From positions 62,001-126,000 of the forward strand of contig JAJZVM010000006.1 in NCBI GenBank assembly GCA_021845645.1: a stretch of DNA of 64,000 bases, written 5' to 3'. The DNA comes from Bacillota bacterium. Its GTDB lineage: Bacteria > Bacillota_E > JAJZYS01 > JAJYTV01. The translations under genes were made by a program, and so were the position numbers. This document shows, piece by piece, positions 1 to 8,854 of the stretch. Within the stretch, counting starts at the first letter, position 1, and every line of letters starts with the position of its first letter. The notes under the pieces were generated by a model. It worked only from the letters and a program-made list of their open reading frames with translations, made no database searches and was not told the origin of the DNA.

Positions 1-648
1 GTCCAGAGCCATCAGAAGGCGTTCAAGGCCAGCCGCTCCGGCGTGTTCAAGGACGAGATCGCACCCGTCGAGATCCCGTCGCGTCGCGGCGAGGCGGAGG
101 TGCTGCGCCAGGACGAGGGCATCCTCGCGGGACTTTCGGTGGAGCGGCTCGCGACGGCCCCCGCCACCTTCCGCAAGGGGGGGCGGGTCACGCCGGGCAA
201 CTCCTCGCCGCTCAACGACGCCGGCGCCGCGACCGTCCTCGCCGACGAGGACTGGGCCCGCTCCCAGGGACTGCGGCCGATCGCCCGCATCGTCAGCCAC
301 GCCTTCGTCGGCCTCGATCCGAAGCGCATGGGACTCGGGCCGGTCGGCGCGACGCGCAAGGCCCTGGACCGCGCCGGGCTCGATCTCAAGGACATCGGCC
401 TCATCGAGATCAACGAGGCCTTCGCGGCGCAGTACCTCGCCGTGGAGCGCGAGCTGCAGTGGGACCGCGCCATCGTCAACGTGAACGGCGGAGCACTGGC
501 GCTCGGCCACCCGATCGGCGCCACCGGTGTGCGCCTCGTCACGACGCTCGTGCATGAGATGCGCAGGCGCTCGGTGCGGTACGGGCTCGCGACGCTCTGC
601 GTCGGGGGCGGACAGGGGGCAAGCGTGATCCTGGAGGTGACGGACTGA
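1..648 (+). CDS. Acetyl-CoA acetyltransferase (thiolase), 5' truncated
   Basis: C-terminal 215 residues of a thiolase whose start lies before the window; the frame is open from base 1. Thiolases join or cleave acyl-CoA thioesters at the 3-ketoacyl step of beta-oxidation or acetoacetyl-CoA formation. Visible family motifs are SHQKA near the left edge, the NEAFAAQ block, the GHPIGATG block with the catalytic histidine, and near the C-terminus LCVGGGQG with the second active-site cysteine. The nucleophilic cysteine of the N-terminal half is outside the window. The stop overlaps the next start by one base, so it heads or continues an acyl-CoA operon with the dehydrogenase and hydratase that follow. 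Whether it is biosynthetic or degradative cannot be decided from this part alone. Confidence 0.93.
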   Translation, partial: VQSHQKAFKASRSGVFKDEIAPVEIPSRRGEAEVLRQDEGILAGLSVERLATAPATFRKGGRVTPGNSSPLNDAGAATVLADEDWARSQGLRPIARIVSHAFVGLDPKRMGLGPVGATRKALDRAGLDLKDIGLIEINEAFAAQYLAVERELQWDRAIVNVNGGALALGHPIGATGVRLVTTLVHEMRRRSVRYGLATLCVGGGQGASVILEVTD

Positions 649-1499
649 TGTACGTGTTCAAGGCGGCGGTGATCGGCGCCGGCACGATGGGCGCCGAGAT
701 CGCGCAGGTGATCTCGCTCTCCGGCCTGCCGGTGATCCTGAAGGATGTCGACGAGCAGCAGCTACGGCGCGGCATGGAGCACATCAAGGACATCTACGCC
801 CGGCGCGTCCAGCGCGGCCGCATGACGCAGCGCGAGGCGGAGGACCACCTGGCACTCGTCACGGGCCAGCTCGACTACCAGGGCTTCTCCGACGTCGACC
901 TCGCCATCGAGGCCGTGCCGGAGAAGCTGGACCTGAAGCGGGCGGTGCTGCAGGAGCTCGAGGCGATGATCTCCCGCACGGCGATCATCGCCACCAACAC
1001 CTCCGCGCTGCCCGTCAGCGAGATCGCGCAGGGGCTGCAGAAGCCGTCACGCTTCCTCGGGCTGCACTTCTTCTTCCCGGCGTCCGTGATGCGCCTCGTC
1101 GAGGTGATCGGCGGCGAGGCGACGGACGAGGAGACCCTGGACTCCGGCGTCGAGTTCGTGGAGGGCATCCGGCGCATCGCGGTGCGCGTCAAGGAGTGCC
1201 CGGGGTTCCTCGTGAACCGCGTCCTGATGGCGGGTCTGGCCGAGGTCTTCCGCGCCGAGCGGGACCTCGGGCTCGAACCGGCCGCGATCGACGCGGCCGT
1301 GGCCGCCTCGCGCCTCGCGCCGATGGGGCCCTACGCTCTCGCGGACGCGCTCGGCCTCGACATCGCCCAGGAGGTCTCCGAGACCCTGCGCGCCGCCTAC
1401 GGCGACCGCTTCGACCTCGGCGGGCGCATCGCCGGGCTGATCGCCGACGGCAAGCGCGGCGCGAAGAGCGGCGCGGGCTTCTACACCTACACGGGCTGA
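648..1499 (+). CDS. 3-hydroxyacyl-CoA (3-hydroxybutyryl-CoA) dehydrogenase
   Basis: A 283-residue NAD-dependent dehydrogenase that interconverts 3-hydroxyacyl-CoA and 3-ketoacyl-CoA. The Rossmann motif GAGTMG is at residues 10-15 after a short beta strand. The usual family blocks follow (ATNTSALPVSEIA; GLHFFFPA, where the family catalytic His sits; CPGFLVNR), and then one all-alpha C-terminal domain ending in KSGAGFYTY. Length matches the short HbdA/PaaH type. The ATG shares its A with the thiolase stop. The downstream ORF is a second free-standing copy of the C-terminal domain, which in FadB/FadN-type proteins is fused to this enzyme. The physiological direction, oxidation or butyrate/PHB-type synthesis, is not shown by sequence. 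Confidence 0.93.
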   Translation: MYVFKAAVIGAGTMGAEIAQVISLSGLPVILKDVDEQQLRRGMEHIKDIYARRVQRGRMTQREAEDHLALVTGQLDYQGFSDVDLAIEAVPEKLDLKRAVLQELEAMISRTAIIATNTSALPVSEIAQGLQKPSRFLGLHFFFPASVMRLVEVIGGEATDEETLDSGVEFVEGIRRIAVRVKECPGFLVNRVLMAGLAEVFRAERDLGLEPAAIDAAVAASRLAPMGPYALADALGLDIAQEVSETLRAAYGDRFDLGGRIAGLIADGKRGAKSGAGFYTYTG

Positions 1500-1511
1500 G
1501 GAGGCGCGGGA

Positions 1512-1809
1512 ATGGCGAACGAGAACGAGCAGGAGCTCCTGGACCGGTTCCGCTACGCGGTGCTGCTCGAGGCGGTGCGCTGCCTCGACGAGGGCGTCTC
1601 GAGCGCGCGCGAGATCGACATCGCGATGCGCGCCGGCGCCGGTCTGCCCGAGGGACCCCTGGCGGCGGCCGACAAGACGGGACTCGACCTCGTGCTGAAG
1701 CGGCTCGAGGAGCTCGAGGCCCGCTGGGGCGAGCGCTTCGCGCCGCCGCGGCGCCTACGCGACCTGGTCGCGGCGGGCCGCACCGGGACGGCGGCGGGGA
1801 GGGGCTTCC

Positions 1810-1820
<11 letters not shown>
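1512..1820 (+). CDS. Stand-alone 3-hydroxyacyl-CoA dehydrogenase C-terminal domain protein
   Basis: A 102-residue protein made only of the helical 3HCDH C-terminal domain (PF00725-like). It starts with a helix containing RFRYAVLLEAVRCLDEGV, continues through an AREIDIAM segment and ends in AAGRGFLEY, equivalent to the KSGxGFY terminus of full-length enzymes. There is no Rossmann domain. In long-chain FadB/FadN-type enzymes two such domains are in tandem; here the second is a separate gene 12 bp after the first. It probably completes the dimer-like C-terminal module of the upstream enzyme in trans, which is an inference. It overlaps the next gene by 11 bp, so the three are translationally linked. 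Confidence 0.8.
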
Positions 1821-2577
<757 letters not shown>

Positions 2578-2605
2578 GATCGCTAAGGGCGGCAGAGGAC
2601 GGTAG

Positions 2606-2642
2606 AGGGCGGCACCGGGGCAGGGAGGCCCGGTGCCGCCCT
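2606..2642 (+). terminator. Hairpin terminator after the acyl-CoA operon
   Basis: A perfect 14-bp G+C-rich stem (arms 2606-2619 and 2629-2642) with a 9-nt loop, 28 bp after the enoyl-CoA hydratase stop. No T-tract follows, so it may be a weak or factor-assisted terminator. The remaining ~200 bp up to 2848 show no convincing gene; the antisense reading there may be decayed 3' sequence of the neighbouring MFS pseudogene. Confidence 0.6.
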
Positions 2643-2848
2643 CGAGCCATGCCCCCATGAGCGCCGGAGCGGCTGCGTATGCCCCAGCAGGGGGAAGCCG
2701 CGCCTGCGAACGACAAATCCCGATGGACGAACCCGGTTGCGCGCCAGTCCGGCCGCCGCGATCAGCAAGGGGGGTCCGGTGCGGCCTCCTCGGTACGCTG
2801 CGACCCGAGCTGCATGCCCTGCAGCCGCGATCGCAGCACCTGTCATGG

Positions 2849-3862
2849 TCAGGGCGTCGAGACCCAGGGCGGTGGGGCTCGCTGCGAAAGGGTGGTGCAG
2901 ACGATCGTGACTGGGGCATAAGCCCCGTCCAGGAGCCCGACTGCTATCGCCGCTGCGAGGAAGTCGCGGGAAAACGGGAGCAGGACCATGCCCAGTCCAG
3001 AGAAGGCCAGCGTCAGTGCCAGCAGATGGTCAATGCGCATGCGTTCGACGATCCAGGGCGAGATGAGGCTCAGAAGTACCGGCAATGCGCCGCTGACCAT
3101 GCCGACGAGCCCAACGGTCGACGCCGGCCAGTGCAGGCTGTGCCGGAAGTCCAGAGCATGAAGGCCGCCGTGACGTCGAACACCTGAGGCGAGGCGCGCA
3201 GCGCCCGCCAGGCAGGGCCAAGAGCGCGGCGCTCGGTGGCGGGGGAAGATTTGGTCCGCGGCAGCAGCAGCGCTTGCGGCAGGATGAAGAGGTATGCTAT
3301 GGCATTGAGCGCCAGGGCAGCCGCAATGCCCAGGTGGCCGATGATGGGACCTGCCAGCCCCGGCGAGACGTACCAGGCAATGGCGTAGACGGTCGCCGAG
3401 AGGGCGTTTACTGCGACGCGCGCTCCGATGGGTGTCGCACGACGGATGAGCACGTTCTGGGCGTTCGAGCTGAGCAGGGACAGCGCCGTCATGGCGATCG
3501 CCGCCAGGTCGACGGCAGGCAGGGTAAGCCGATGCTGCAGATAGACATCCAGGGTTGGTCGCCATGAGCAGCGTCTGCCCTAGCGCGCTCCAGAGGACCA
3601 CCCGCCGAGCGTCCTGCCGATCCACAAAGGCCCCCATCCAGGGCGAGGCGAGACCCGGCAGGTACTGGACAGCGGCCAGAACGCCCAAGGCCACAGAGGA
3701 ATGGGTGAGGTCATAGACGATCCATGGCAGGACGAGGCGGAAGAAGCCGCTGCCGATGTTGGAGAGCGATGTGCCGAGCAGGTAGACGACAAGTGATCTG
3801 AGAGAGCCGCGAAGCGCTGCCCAGCCGCTCGGGGCGGTCGGCGGTGCCGGGTCGTTGGGCAT
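2849..3862 (-). pseudogene. Decayed MFS transporter gene
   Basis: A major facilitator gene broken by at least two frameshifts. The N-terminal third (MPNDPAPP start, then membrane segments through VVLWSALGQTLLMAT) reads in one frame. The middle (AVDLAAIAMTALSLLSS to AAFMLWTSGTACTG) reads in another, with the shift near 3550. The C-terminal part (STVGLVGMVSGALPVLL onward) returns to the first frame after a second shift near 3130, and the frame stops early at 2849, short of the usual last helix. The start ATG at 3862 has an AAAGGAG Shine-Dalgarno at good spacing. G+C content is visibly lower than in the flanking core genes. The mobile element ends just upstream, so its promoter region has also been separated from the gene. 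Confidence 0.85.
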
Positions 3863-3896
3863 CGCTGCACTCCTTTGCGGTCGCCATCGAGAGATT

Positions 3897-3904
3897 CTTG
3901 CCAT
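3897..3904. repeat. Left copy of 8-bp direct repeat (possible target-site duplication)
   Basis: CTTGCCAT occurs here and again at 6456-6463, bracketing the inverted repeats of the IS1595-type element. IS1595-family elements are known to make 8-bp target duplications. The spacing to the inverted repeat is 1 nt here but 3 nt at the other end, so the assignment is tentative. Confidence 0.45.
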
Positions 3905-3905
3905 C

Positions 3906-3942
3906 TGGCTATGTATCTGACTCCGGTACCTACTAGCTGTAG
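3906..3942 (+). repeat. Left terminal inverted repeat of the element
   Basis: Begins TGGCTATG and contains GACTCCGGTACCTACTAG. Reverse-complementary to 6416-6452 with three mismatches, all between the outer 8 bp and the inner 25 bp, which are identical. Confidence 0.8.
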
Positions 3943-4245
3943 TTGATCCGCGGAGAACTAGCCGCATAGCTTTTCGGAGTTTACCGCCTGCTGCCGAGGG
4001 GCAGTTCTCGGTGCGCGCGAATCCGACTAATGGCTATTGCAGGCAGCATCCGTATGAACCTCTCAATCGGACTCGACTGGTGCAGTTTCGCCCGCCAGTG
4101 TGGCTCTCTACGAGACGCCGGGCAAGGAACGATGCCGGAAGACCTCATCTATGGAGGTCGAGCCGCCCAATCTCCGTTCTTGGGTGCCATGGCTTGCGTG
4201 AGCCGTGGGCATCCCTCCGGACCACTTTCGCCCGACGGCCAGCCA

Positions 4246-5382
4246 CTAGCTGAGCCCGACGGCTATAGATCCGATACCTGCCCCGATCGCAACGTCTCGA
4301 GCGCCCACGAGCGCCAACAGGGTCCCAGTCAGGGCCAGGGAGACTCTCATAACTGCGCCGTAGGTGGCGTTATGCAGGCTGTACACGCGCCCGTGCAGCC
4401 GGTCGGGCACTGTCTCCAAAAGCAGCGTCGTGTCCCATGCGATAATGACGCCGCTGGCGAAACGCATCACGAGAAGGAGAGGCACCGCGAGCATCAGTGT
4501 GCGGCTGAGCGCAAAGAGAGTCCAGAACACGCCTTGCAGCATGTATGACCATCCGTAGACATGTCCCTTCCAGGCCGTCGCCACCCTGCGGGCTACTATG
4601 GCACCGAGCATCACGCCGATGCCGTCCACGACGTAAAGAGTGCTTAGGCCACCGCCGCCACCGTGGAGCAAATGGACACCGTAATCGCTGAGGAGGACGT
4701 CGTAACCGCCTCCGATGAGGCCCCAAGCGATGCCTACCAAGATCACGCTAGTGGCGCGCGAGAAGTTGCTCAAGGCTCGAAGTCCTTCACGCAATTCGAG
4801 CCAGTATGGTTCCCTGGCCGTCGACTTCGTGATACTGGACAATTCTGGCCAGACTCGTAACAGGCAAAGAGTACTCACAAAACGGAGTCCAACTGCGCCG
4901 AGGAGTACGGGGATCGGACCAAAGAGCGCCACGCTACCTCCCAGCCCGGCGCCAATCACGGTGACGACGCCCCCAACACCGCCAATGGCGGCATTGGCGG
5001 TGGCACGCTCTGCGGCTGGGGTGACGTTGTAGAGCAATCTTTGCCGCGCGGTGCTGCCGAGAGCGTTGAATGTGTTGTAGATTGCATAGGAGAAGGCCAG
5101 GCCTGCCAGCGATCCTCCGATGAACTCGGCGAGAGCCAGGAGTGACAGTGCCTGCAAGAACCCCGCAAGCTGCGACGTACGTGCAGTATGCCAATGGTCG
5201 ACCGCCGTGCCCAGAAAAGGACCGAGGAGCAATGAGGGTATAGTGCCCGCAAGCACCACCCACGCAAGTTGACTCGCTCCGTGCAACCGCAGGACCGCAT
5301 AGAACAAGGCGACCTGAACCGTCCAATTGCTGAGACCGCCACCTGCGGCAGACAACCAAAGGCTGCGAACGTGGGTCTGCAC
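4246..5382 (-). CDS. MFS transporter, passenger gene of the IS1595-type element
   Basis: An intact transporter of about 378 residues with roughly a dozen hydrophobic segments, a glycine-rich AAIGGVGGVVTVIGAGLGG helix pair near the middle, and the loop PDRLHGRVYSLHNATYG, typical of MFS exporters of the macrolide-efflux type. The GTG at 5382 is chosen because AGGAGG lies 8 nt upstream; the GTG at 5391 would overlap that ribosome-binding site. It is oriented like the transposase and lies between it and the left inverted repeat, so it moves with the element. Substrate is unknown. It is less G+C-rich than core genes here, which supports horizontal acquisition. A related but decayed MFS gene lies just outside the element. 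Confidence 0.85.
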   Translation of the reverse strand: MQTHVRSLWLSAAGGGLSNWTVQVALFYAVLRLHGASQLAWVVLAGTIPSLLLGPFLGTAVDHWHTARTSQLAGFLQALSLLALAEFIGGSLAGLAFSYAIYNTFNALGSTARQRLLYNVTPAAERATANAAIGGVGGVVTVIGAGLGGSVALFGPIPVLLGAVGLRFVSTLCLLRVWPELSSITKSTAREPYWLELREGLRALSNFSRATSVILVGIAWGLIGGGYDVLLSDYGVHLLHGGGGGLSTLYVVDGIGVMLGAIVARRVATAWKGHVYGWSYMLQGVFWTLFALSRTLMLAVPLLLVMRFASGVIIAWDTTLLLETVPDRLHGRVYSLHNATYGAVMRVSLALTGTLLALVGARDVAIGAGIGSIAVGLS

Positions 5383-5428
5383 GAGGTCCACCTCCTGGCG
5401 GCAGTCGTTCTCTTATCATCCTAAAGCG

Positions 5429-5443
5429 CTCCGGTGCCTACTA
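5429..5443 (+). repeat. Internal copy of the element's terminal repeat core
   Basis: CTCCGGTGCCTACTA matches the core of the terminal repeats at 14 of 15 positions, in the same orientation as the left end. It sits 7 bp beyond the transposase stop. It could be the left end of a minimal 1-kb insertion sequence, with the outer repeat defining the larger transporter-carrying form. Confidence 0.6.
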
Positions 5444-5449
5444 TTAGGA

Positions 5450-6406
5450 CTAGCTGTTATAGGCTGAGACTTGCCGCCGGCGGCCAGTTCTACTGAGGAT
5501 CGTGGTGTACGGTAGGGGACCGACCTCAACCGCCTGCTGAGCCAATCGGTAGAAGAGTTTCCCGCGTGAGCGGCTGGTGCGACGGTTAAACCGAAAGGTG
5601 AATTCGTCGAGGTAGTAGTCGAGGTGTTCCGAACTGACGGCCCCTTGATGTGTTCCAGCGAGCCAACGCTTCAGCAGCGACGCAACCAGGTGTATCCGGG
5701 GCAGTTCCTCCGAAGCGGCTGACGCGCCTTGGCCTTTGAGGATCACCTTTTCGTGAATATATCCCACTGCTGGCAACCCCGCGTATCCTGCCCAGCCATC
5801 TGTTCGGACCGTACTCCCAGGTTCAATCGCGTCGGATGCGAAAGCAAAGAGGCTGTCGGCTGATGCGTCAGGTACGCGCCGCAAGCGCACACGCCCGACG
5901 CCACGCCCATCTTCCTCAACCGCAACGGCAACCAGCGACTTGGTTCGTCTTTGGCGACCTCGAACGTTTCCCTCCTCGCCACCGACAAAGGTTTCGTCGA
6001 CCTCCACGCGCCCGCTGAGACGGTCGCGGCCCGGCCGAACCATCGCGTGGCGCAGCTTGTGGAGTATGACCCAAGCCGTACGGTAGCTCCCCAGCCCAAG
6101 AACCTGCTGGATCGTCAGTGCGCTCGCTCCGTTCTTCTGGCTTGTCACCATCCACATTGCCTCGAACCAGAGTTGGAGCGGAAGGTGTGAATCTTGAAAC
6201 ACGGTCCCCGCCGTGACCGAGACCAGATAGCCGCATGCAGCACACTCGATAACGGCACGCTCGCGTCGCGGCCATCCCTTTGGGTGCCCACATCGAGGAC
6301 ACCGAAAGCCGTCCGGCCACCGCAACTGACGAAGATATTCGCGGCACGCGTCCTCAGTCGCAAAGCGAGCGGTGAACTCCGAGAAGTTACGAGGGTAGGC
6401 TTCCAT
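5450..6406 (-). CDS. IS1595-family (ISXO2-like) transposase
   Basis: A 318-residue transposase that looks intact. The N-terminal zinc ribbon has CPRC near residue 37 and CAAC near residue 55, followed by the family phrase VSVTAGTVFQDSHLPLQLWF. The catalytic DDE-like domain shows VEVDETFVGG with the first Asp and TDGWAGYAG with the second. The C-terminal region HLDYYLDEFTFRFNRR is the typical ISXO2 end with the third acidic or polar residue. The stop is 7 bp from the internal repeat copy and the start is 10 bp from the right terminal repeat, the tight packing expected of an insertion sequence. No frameshift is seen, so the element may be active. Confidence 0.92.
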   Translation of the reverse strand: MEAYPRNFSEFTARFATEDACREYLRQLRWPDGFRCPRCGHPKGWPRRERAVIECAACGYLVSVTAGTVFQDSHLPLQLWFEAMWMVTSQKNGASALTIQQVLGLGSYRTAWVILHKLRHAMVRPGRDRLSGRVEVDETFVGGEEGNVRGRQRRTKSLVAVAVEEDGRGVGRVRLRRVPDASADSLFAFASDAIEPGSTVRTDGWAGYAGLPAVGYIHEKVILKGQGASAASEELPRIHLVASLLKRWLAGTHQGAVSSEHLDYYLDEFTFRFNRRTSRSRGKLFYRLAQQAVEVGPLPYTTILSRTGRRRQVSAYNS

Positions 6407-6415
6407 GGCCAGACC

Positions 6416-6452
6416 CTACAGCTAGTAGGTACCGGAGTCAAGTGCATAGCCA
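6416..6452 (-). repeat. Right terminal inverted repeat of the element
   Basis: Reverse complement of the left repeat at 3906-3942 (34 of 37 positions), located immediately upstream of the transposase start and probably containing or abutting its promoter. Confidence 0.8.
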
Positions 6453-6455
6453 ACG

Positions 6456-6463
6456 CTTGCCAT
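6456..6463. repeat. Right copy of 8-bp direct repeat
   Basis: CTTGCCAT, identical to 3897-3904; candidate target-site duplication of the transporter-carrying element. The stretch from here to 6609 holds no recognisable gene. Confidence 0.45.
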
Positions 6464-6609
6464 ACGCCGCTGGGCCTACCCGCCCGCCGCGCCATCGGTC
6501 CCCTTTGAACATGCGGAACGGCCCCTGGCGCATCGCTAGAGAAGTCTGGTGCGACAGGCATCATCCGGTGGCGGTGTTCTCTTTGAGAAAGGGCCGAGGC
6601 GGGTCCGAC

Positions 6610-7734
6610 CTATCCGGCCCGACCACTGGGATAGTGCACGTGCCAGAGCAGATAGCGCGTCGTGTGGTCCCAGCCGAGATCCCACGGGACGTGATAGCGG
6701 TCGCTGGTATGGGTGTCGACAAGGGGCACGCCGCGACCGTCGAGGGCCGTCACGATGCCGGTGTGGACGGCCCGGCCCCGCTCGATGTACGAGATGAGGT
6801 CGCCGACGCGCAGCAGGTACGCCGCGCCGTGCGGGAATGCCGCTGAAGGGCGGGTCAGGGCGGCGTAGGTGCCGCGGGCGAAGATCTCGGCCCGACCCGA
6901 ACCGTCGAGATAGTCCCGCAGCCCGTCGGCGTTCGACCAGGCGCGGCTACCTTCGCCGGTGCGGCGGTCGTAGGTCCAAGGGCCCTGTTCGCGAAAGCCG
7001 CCGGCCTTGAGCGACTGCGAGATGAAGTTGGTACAGTCGCCGCCATCGCCGTTGTAGTTGTTGTACTGCCCGTTGTAGAGGCCGTGGTTGCCGCAGCCGG
7101 GCGCAGCGCCGCAGAAGCGGTCGGCGTAGGCCGCGGCCGGCTGGCCGGGCGGCGCATGGACCTGCGGCGAGATGGCCGCCGGCAGATCGGCTCCGCTCTC
7201 CGGCATGGCGGTCGCGGGGATGCGCGTGTCCTGGTCCAGGGGGTCGGTGAAGTAGTCCCTGGCGATGCGCCAGCGACCGCCCCGGCGCACGAGGAAGTAG
7301 TCGTGGCGGACGCCGAGGCCGAATCTGCCGTCCTGCCCCTCGGACAGGTAGCGGTAGGTGTAGGCCTCCGAGACGACGGCGAACACCTGGGCGCGATCCG
7401 GCGCAGGGAACGCGAGGTGCGGCGTGCGCAGCGAGACGGCGACGGACAGGAGGCGCACTCCGCGGGCCTGCGACCAGGCCCTGAGAAAGCGCTGCCGCTC
7501 CCTGGCCTCGTGCAGGGCCTGCTGGGCCTCCCGGCCCGGCAGAAACACCGCCAGCAGGCGTCTCTCGTCGCCCGAGAGGATCGCCTCGTCCTCCTGGCGC
7601 ACGAGACCTGTGAGATCCCTCTTGACCGCCTGTTCCCGCGGCGTGAGGGGCGTGAAGGGGGCGGCCGCGACGCGGGTCGCCGCAGCGACGCCAAAGAGTG
7701 CGAGAAGGGCGAGAAGGACCGCGCGCTGGCTCAT
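6610..7734 (-). CDS. Secreted amidase_6-domain protein (putative cell-wall hydrolase)
   Basis: A 374-residue exported protein. An N-terminal signal peptide (hydrophobic MSQRAVLLALLALFGVAAATRVAAA) is followed by an alpha+beta region of about 150 residues that resembles DUF/SnoaL-like linker domains of this family (YFLVRRGGRWRIARDYF). The C-terminal putative amidase domain (PF12671-like) contains AAAYADRFCG, then YNNYNGDGGDCTNFISQ with the likely catalytic Cys, and VGDLISY...AVHTGIV with the likely His. Such proteins are common in spore-forming Bacillota and are thought to cut peptidoglycan peptides. It is monocistronic and lies just outside the mobile element. The exact bond cleaved is not known. 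Confidence 0.85.
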   Translation of the reverse strand: MSQRAVLLALLALFGVAAATRVAAAPFTPLTPREQAVKRDLTGLVRQEDEAILSGDERRLLAVFLPGREAQQALHEARERQRFLRAWSQARGVRLLSVAVSLRTPHLAFPAPDRAQVFAVVSEAYTYRYLSEGQDGRFGLGVRHDYFLVRRGGRWRIARDYFTDPLDQDTRIPATAMPESGADLPAAISPQVHAPPGQPAAAYADRFCGAAPGCGNHGLYNGQYNNYNGDGGDCTNFISQSLKAGGFREQGPWTYDRRTGEGSRAWSNADGLRDYLDGSGRAEIFARGTYAALTRPSAAFPHGAAYLLRVGDLISYIERGRAVHTGIVTALDGRGVPLVDTHTSDRYHVPWDLGWDHTTRYLLWHVHYPSGRAG

Positions 7735-7794
7735 GGGGGATAGCGTGGCAGCCTGGCGGCCCCGGGAACCTGGGAAATCGCGCTAGCGAACAGG

Positions 7795-7820
7795 GCCGCC
7801 CGCGTGGGCGCTCGGGCGGC
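7795..7820 (-). terminator. Hairpin downstream of uppP
   Basis: An 8-bp G+C stem (7795-7802 with 7813-7820) with a 10-nt loop, about 17 bp beyond the uppP stop on the minus strand. No clear T-tract. Confidence 0.4.
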
Positions 7821-7837
7821 GGCGGCGCAGGGCGGGC

Positions 7838-8668
7838 TTAGAAGTGCAGTGCCGCCCCGAGGACGCCGATGACGCCGACGACCCAGCAGTAGTAGGCGAA
7901 CGGCCGCAGGGCGTCGCCCTGGCGCTGGCGGAAGTAGCGGGTGAGGAAGGCGACCGAGAGGTAGGCGACCACGGCGGCGATCAGGCCGCCCAGGACGGCG
8001 AGCGGCAGCATGCCTGGCGCGATGCTCTTCGCCGTCAGCTTTGGCACCTCGAGGACGCCAGCGCCGAGGATGACGGGGAAGGCCAGCAGGAAGGCGTAGC
8101 GGGCGGCCTCGGAGGTCTTCAGCCCGTAGGCGAGCCCCGCGACCATGCTCGCGCCGTCGCGCGAGATGCCGGGGATGAGCGCGGCGGATTCTGCGAGTCC
8201 TACGACCAGCGCCTCGCGCCAGCCGATGTCCTTGAGCGTCTTGTGGCCGCCCCGGCGGCTGCGGCCGCCGACGTAGAGGGCGACGCCGTTCACGATCAGC
8301 ATCAGCGAGGCGAGCGCGAGCGAGCCGAAGAGCGACTTGAAGAAGCTCTCGAAGAAGAACCCGAGGAAGATCGCCGGGATGGTGCCCACGAGCAGCAGGT
8401 CGAAGAGGTGGCGGTTCGCCTCGACGTCGGCGCCGCGCCCGAAGATGCCGCGCACGATGTCGATCCAGTCCTGCCAGAAGAAGACCAGGAGTGCGACCGC
8501 CGTGCCGAGGTGCAGCACGACGACGAAGGGCAGGAAGGCCGGGCCCGTCTGGTTCAGGTGCCAGCCGAGCAGTCTCGGGATGATGACGTTGTGTCCGACG
8601 GAGCTGATGGGAAAGAGCTCCGTCAGGCCCTGGATGACGGCGAGTACGATGACCTCGATCGCGTGCAG
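7838..8668 (-). CDS. uppP: Undecaprenyl-diphosphate phosphatase UppP (BacA)
   Basis: An integral membrane enzyme of about 276 residues that dephosphorylates undecaprenyl pyrophosphate to recycle the lipid carrier of peptidoglycan synthesis. Both family motifs are present: QGLTELFPISSVGH near the N-terminus (usual form QGxTEFLPISSSGH; here the third Ser is Val) and the ESAALIPGISRDGASM block near the middle, with several hydrophobic helices between and after. The start is placed at a CTG (8668) because AGGAGG lies 7 nt before it and homology begins there; the nearest in-frame upstream starts would add about 26 non-conserved residues and lack a ribosome-binding site. It is divergent from pcrA. 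Confidence 0.87.
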   Translation of the reverse strand: MHAIEVIVLAVIQGLTELFPISSVGHNVIIPRLLGWHLNQTGPAFLPFVVVLHLGTAVALLVFFWQDWIDIVRGIFGRGADVEANRHLFDLLLVGTIPAIFLGFFFESFFKSLFGSLALASLMLIVNGVALYVGGRSRRGGHKTLKDIGWREALVVGLAESAALIPGISRDGASMVAGLAYGLKTSEAARYAFLLAFPVILGAGVLEVPKLTAKSIAPGMLPLAVLGGLIAAVVAYLSVAFLTRYFRQRQGDALRPFAYYCWVVGVIGVLGAALHF

Positions 8669-8854
8669 GCGAAATCCTCCTCCAGATGCCGATAGCTTGC
8701 GCCAGTGGATCCTTTTTCGCGCGCCCGGTGAAACGGTCCTGCCCAATGGCCGCCAATTCAGCGAACATTAACGTGACCAGCCGCCAGGGAGGCCGCGCCC
8801 CCCCCTTGCGGTGCGCTGTTCCCCGCGGCGCAACGGGGACCGGGCCGGAGACGG

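Larger units (their letters stand above)
3906..6452. mobile_element. IS1595/ISXO2-type transposable element carrying an MFS passenger gene
   Basis: A 2.5-kb unit bounded by inverted repeats of about 37 bp (3906-3942 and 6416-6452), which match at 34 positions including 25 identical consecutive bases. It holds a transposase (5450-6406) and an intact MFS transporter gene (4246-5382), both on the minus strand. A third, partial copy of the repeat core lies between the two genes (5429-5443). IS1595-family elements are known to carry passenger genes, including transporters. Base composition is less G+C-rich than in the surrounding chromosome. An 8-bp direct repeat lies just outside each end. About 300 bp between the left end and the MFS stop contain no recognisable gene. 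Confidence 0.75.

Noticed and set aside
4030..4548. Plus-strand open frame inside the mobile element
   Set aside because: Mostly antisense to the MFS passenger gene and its 3' flank; no motif or ribosome-binding site.
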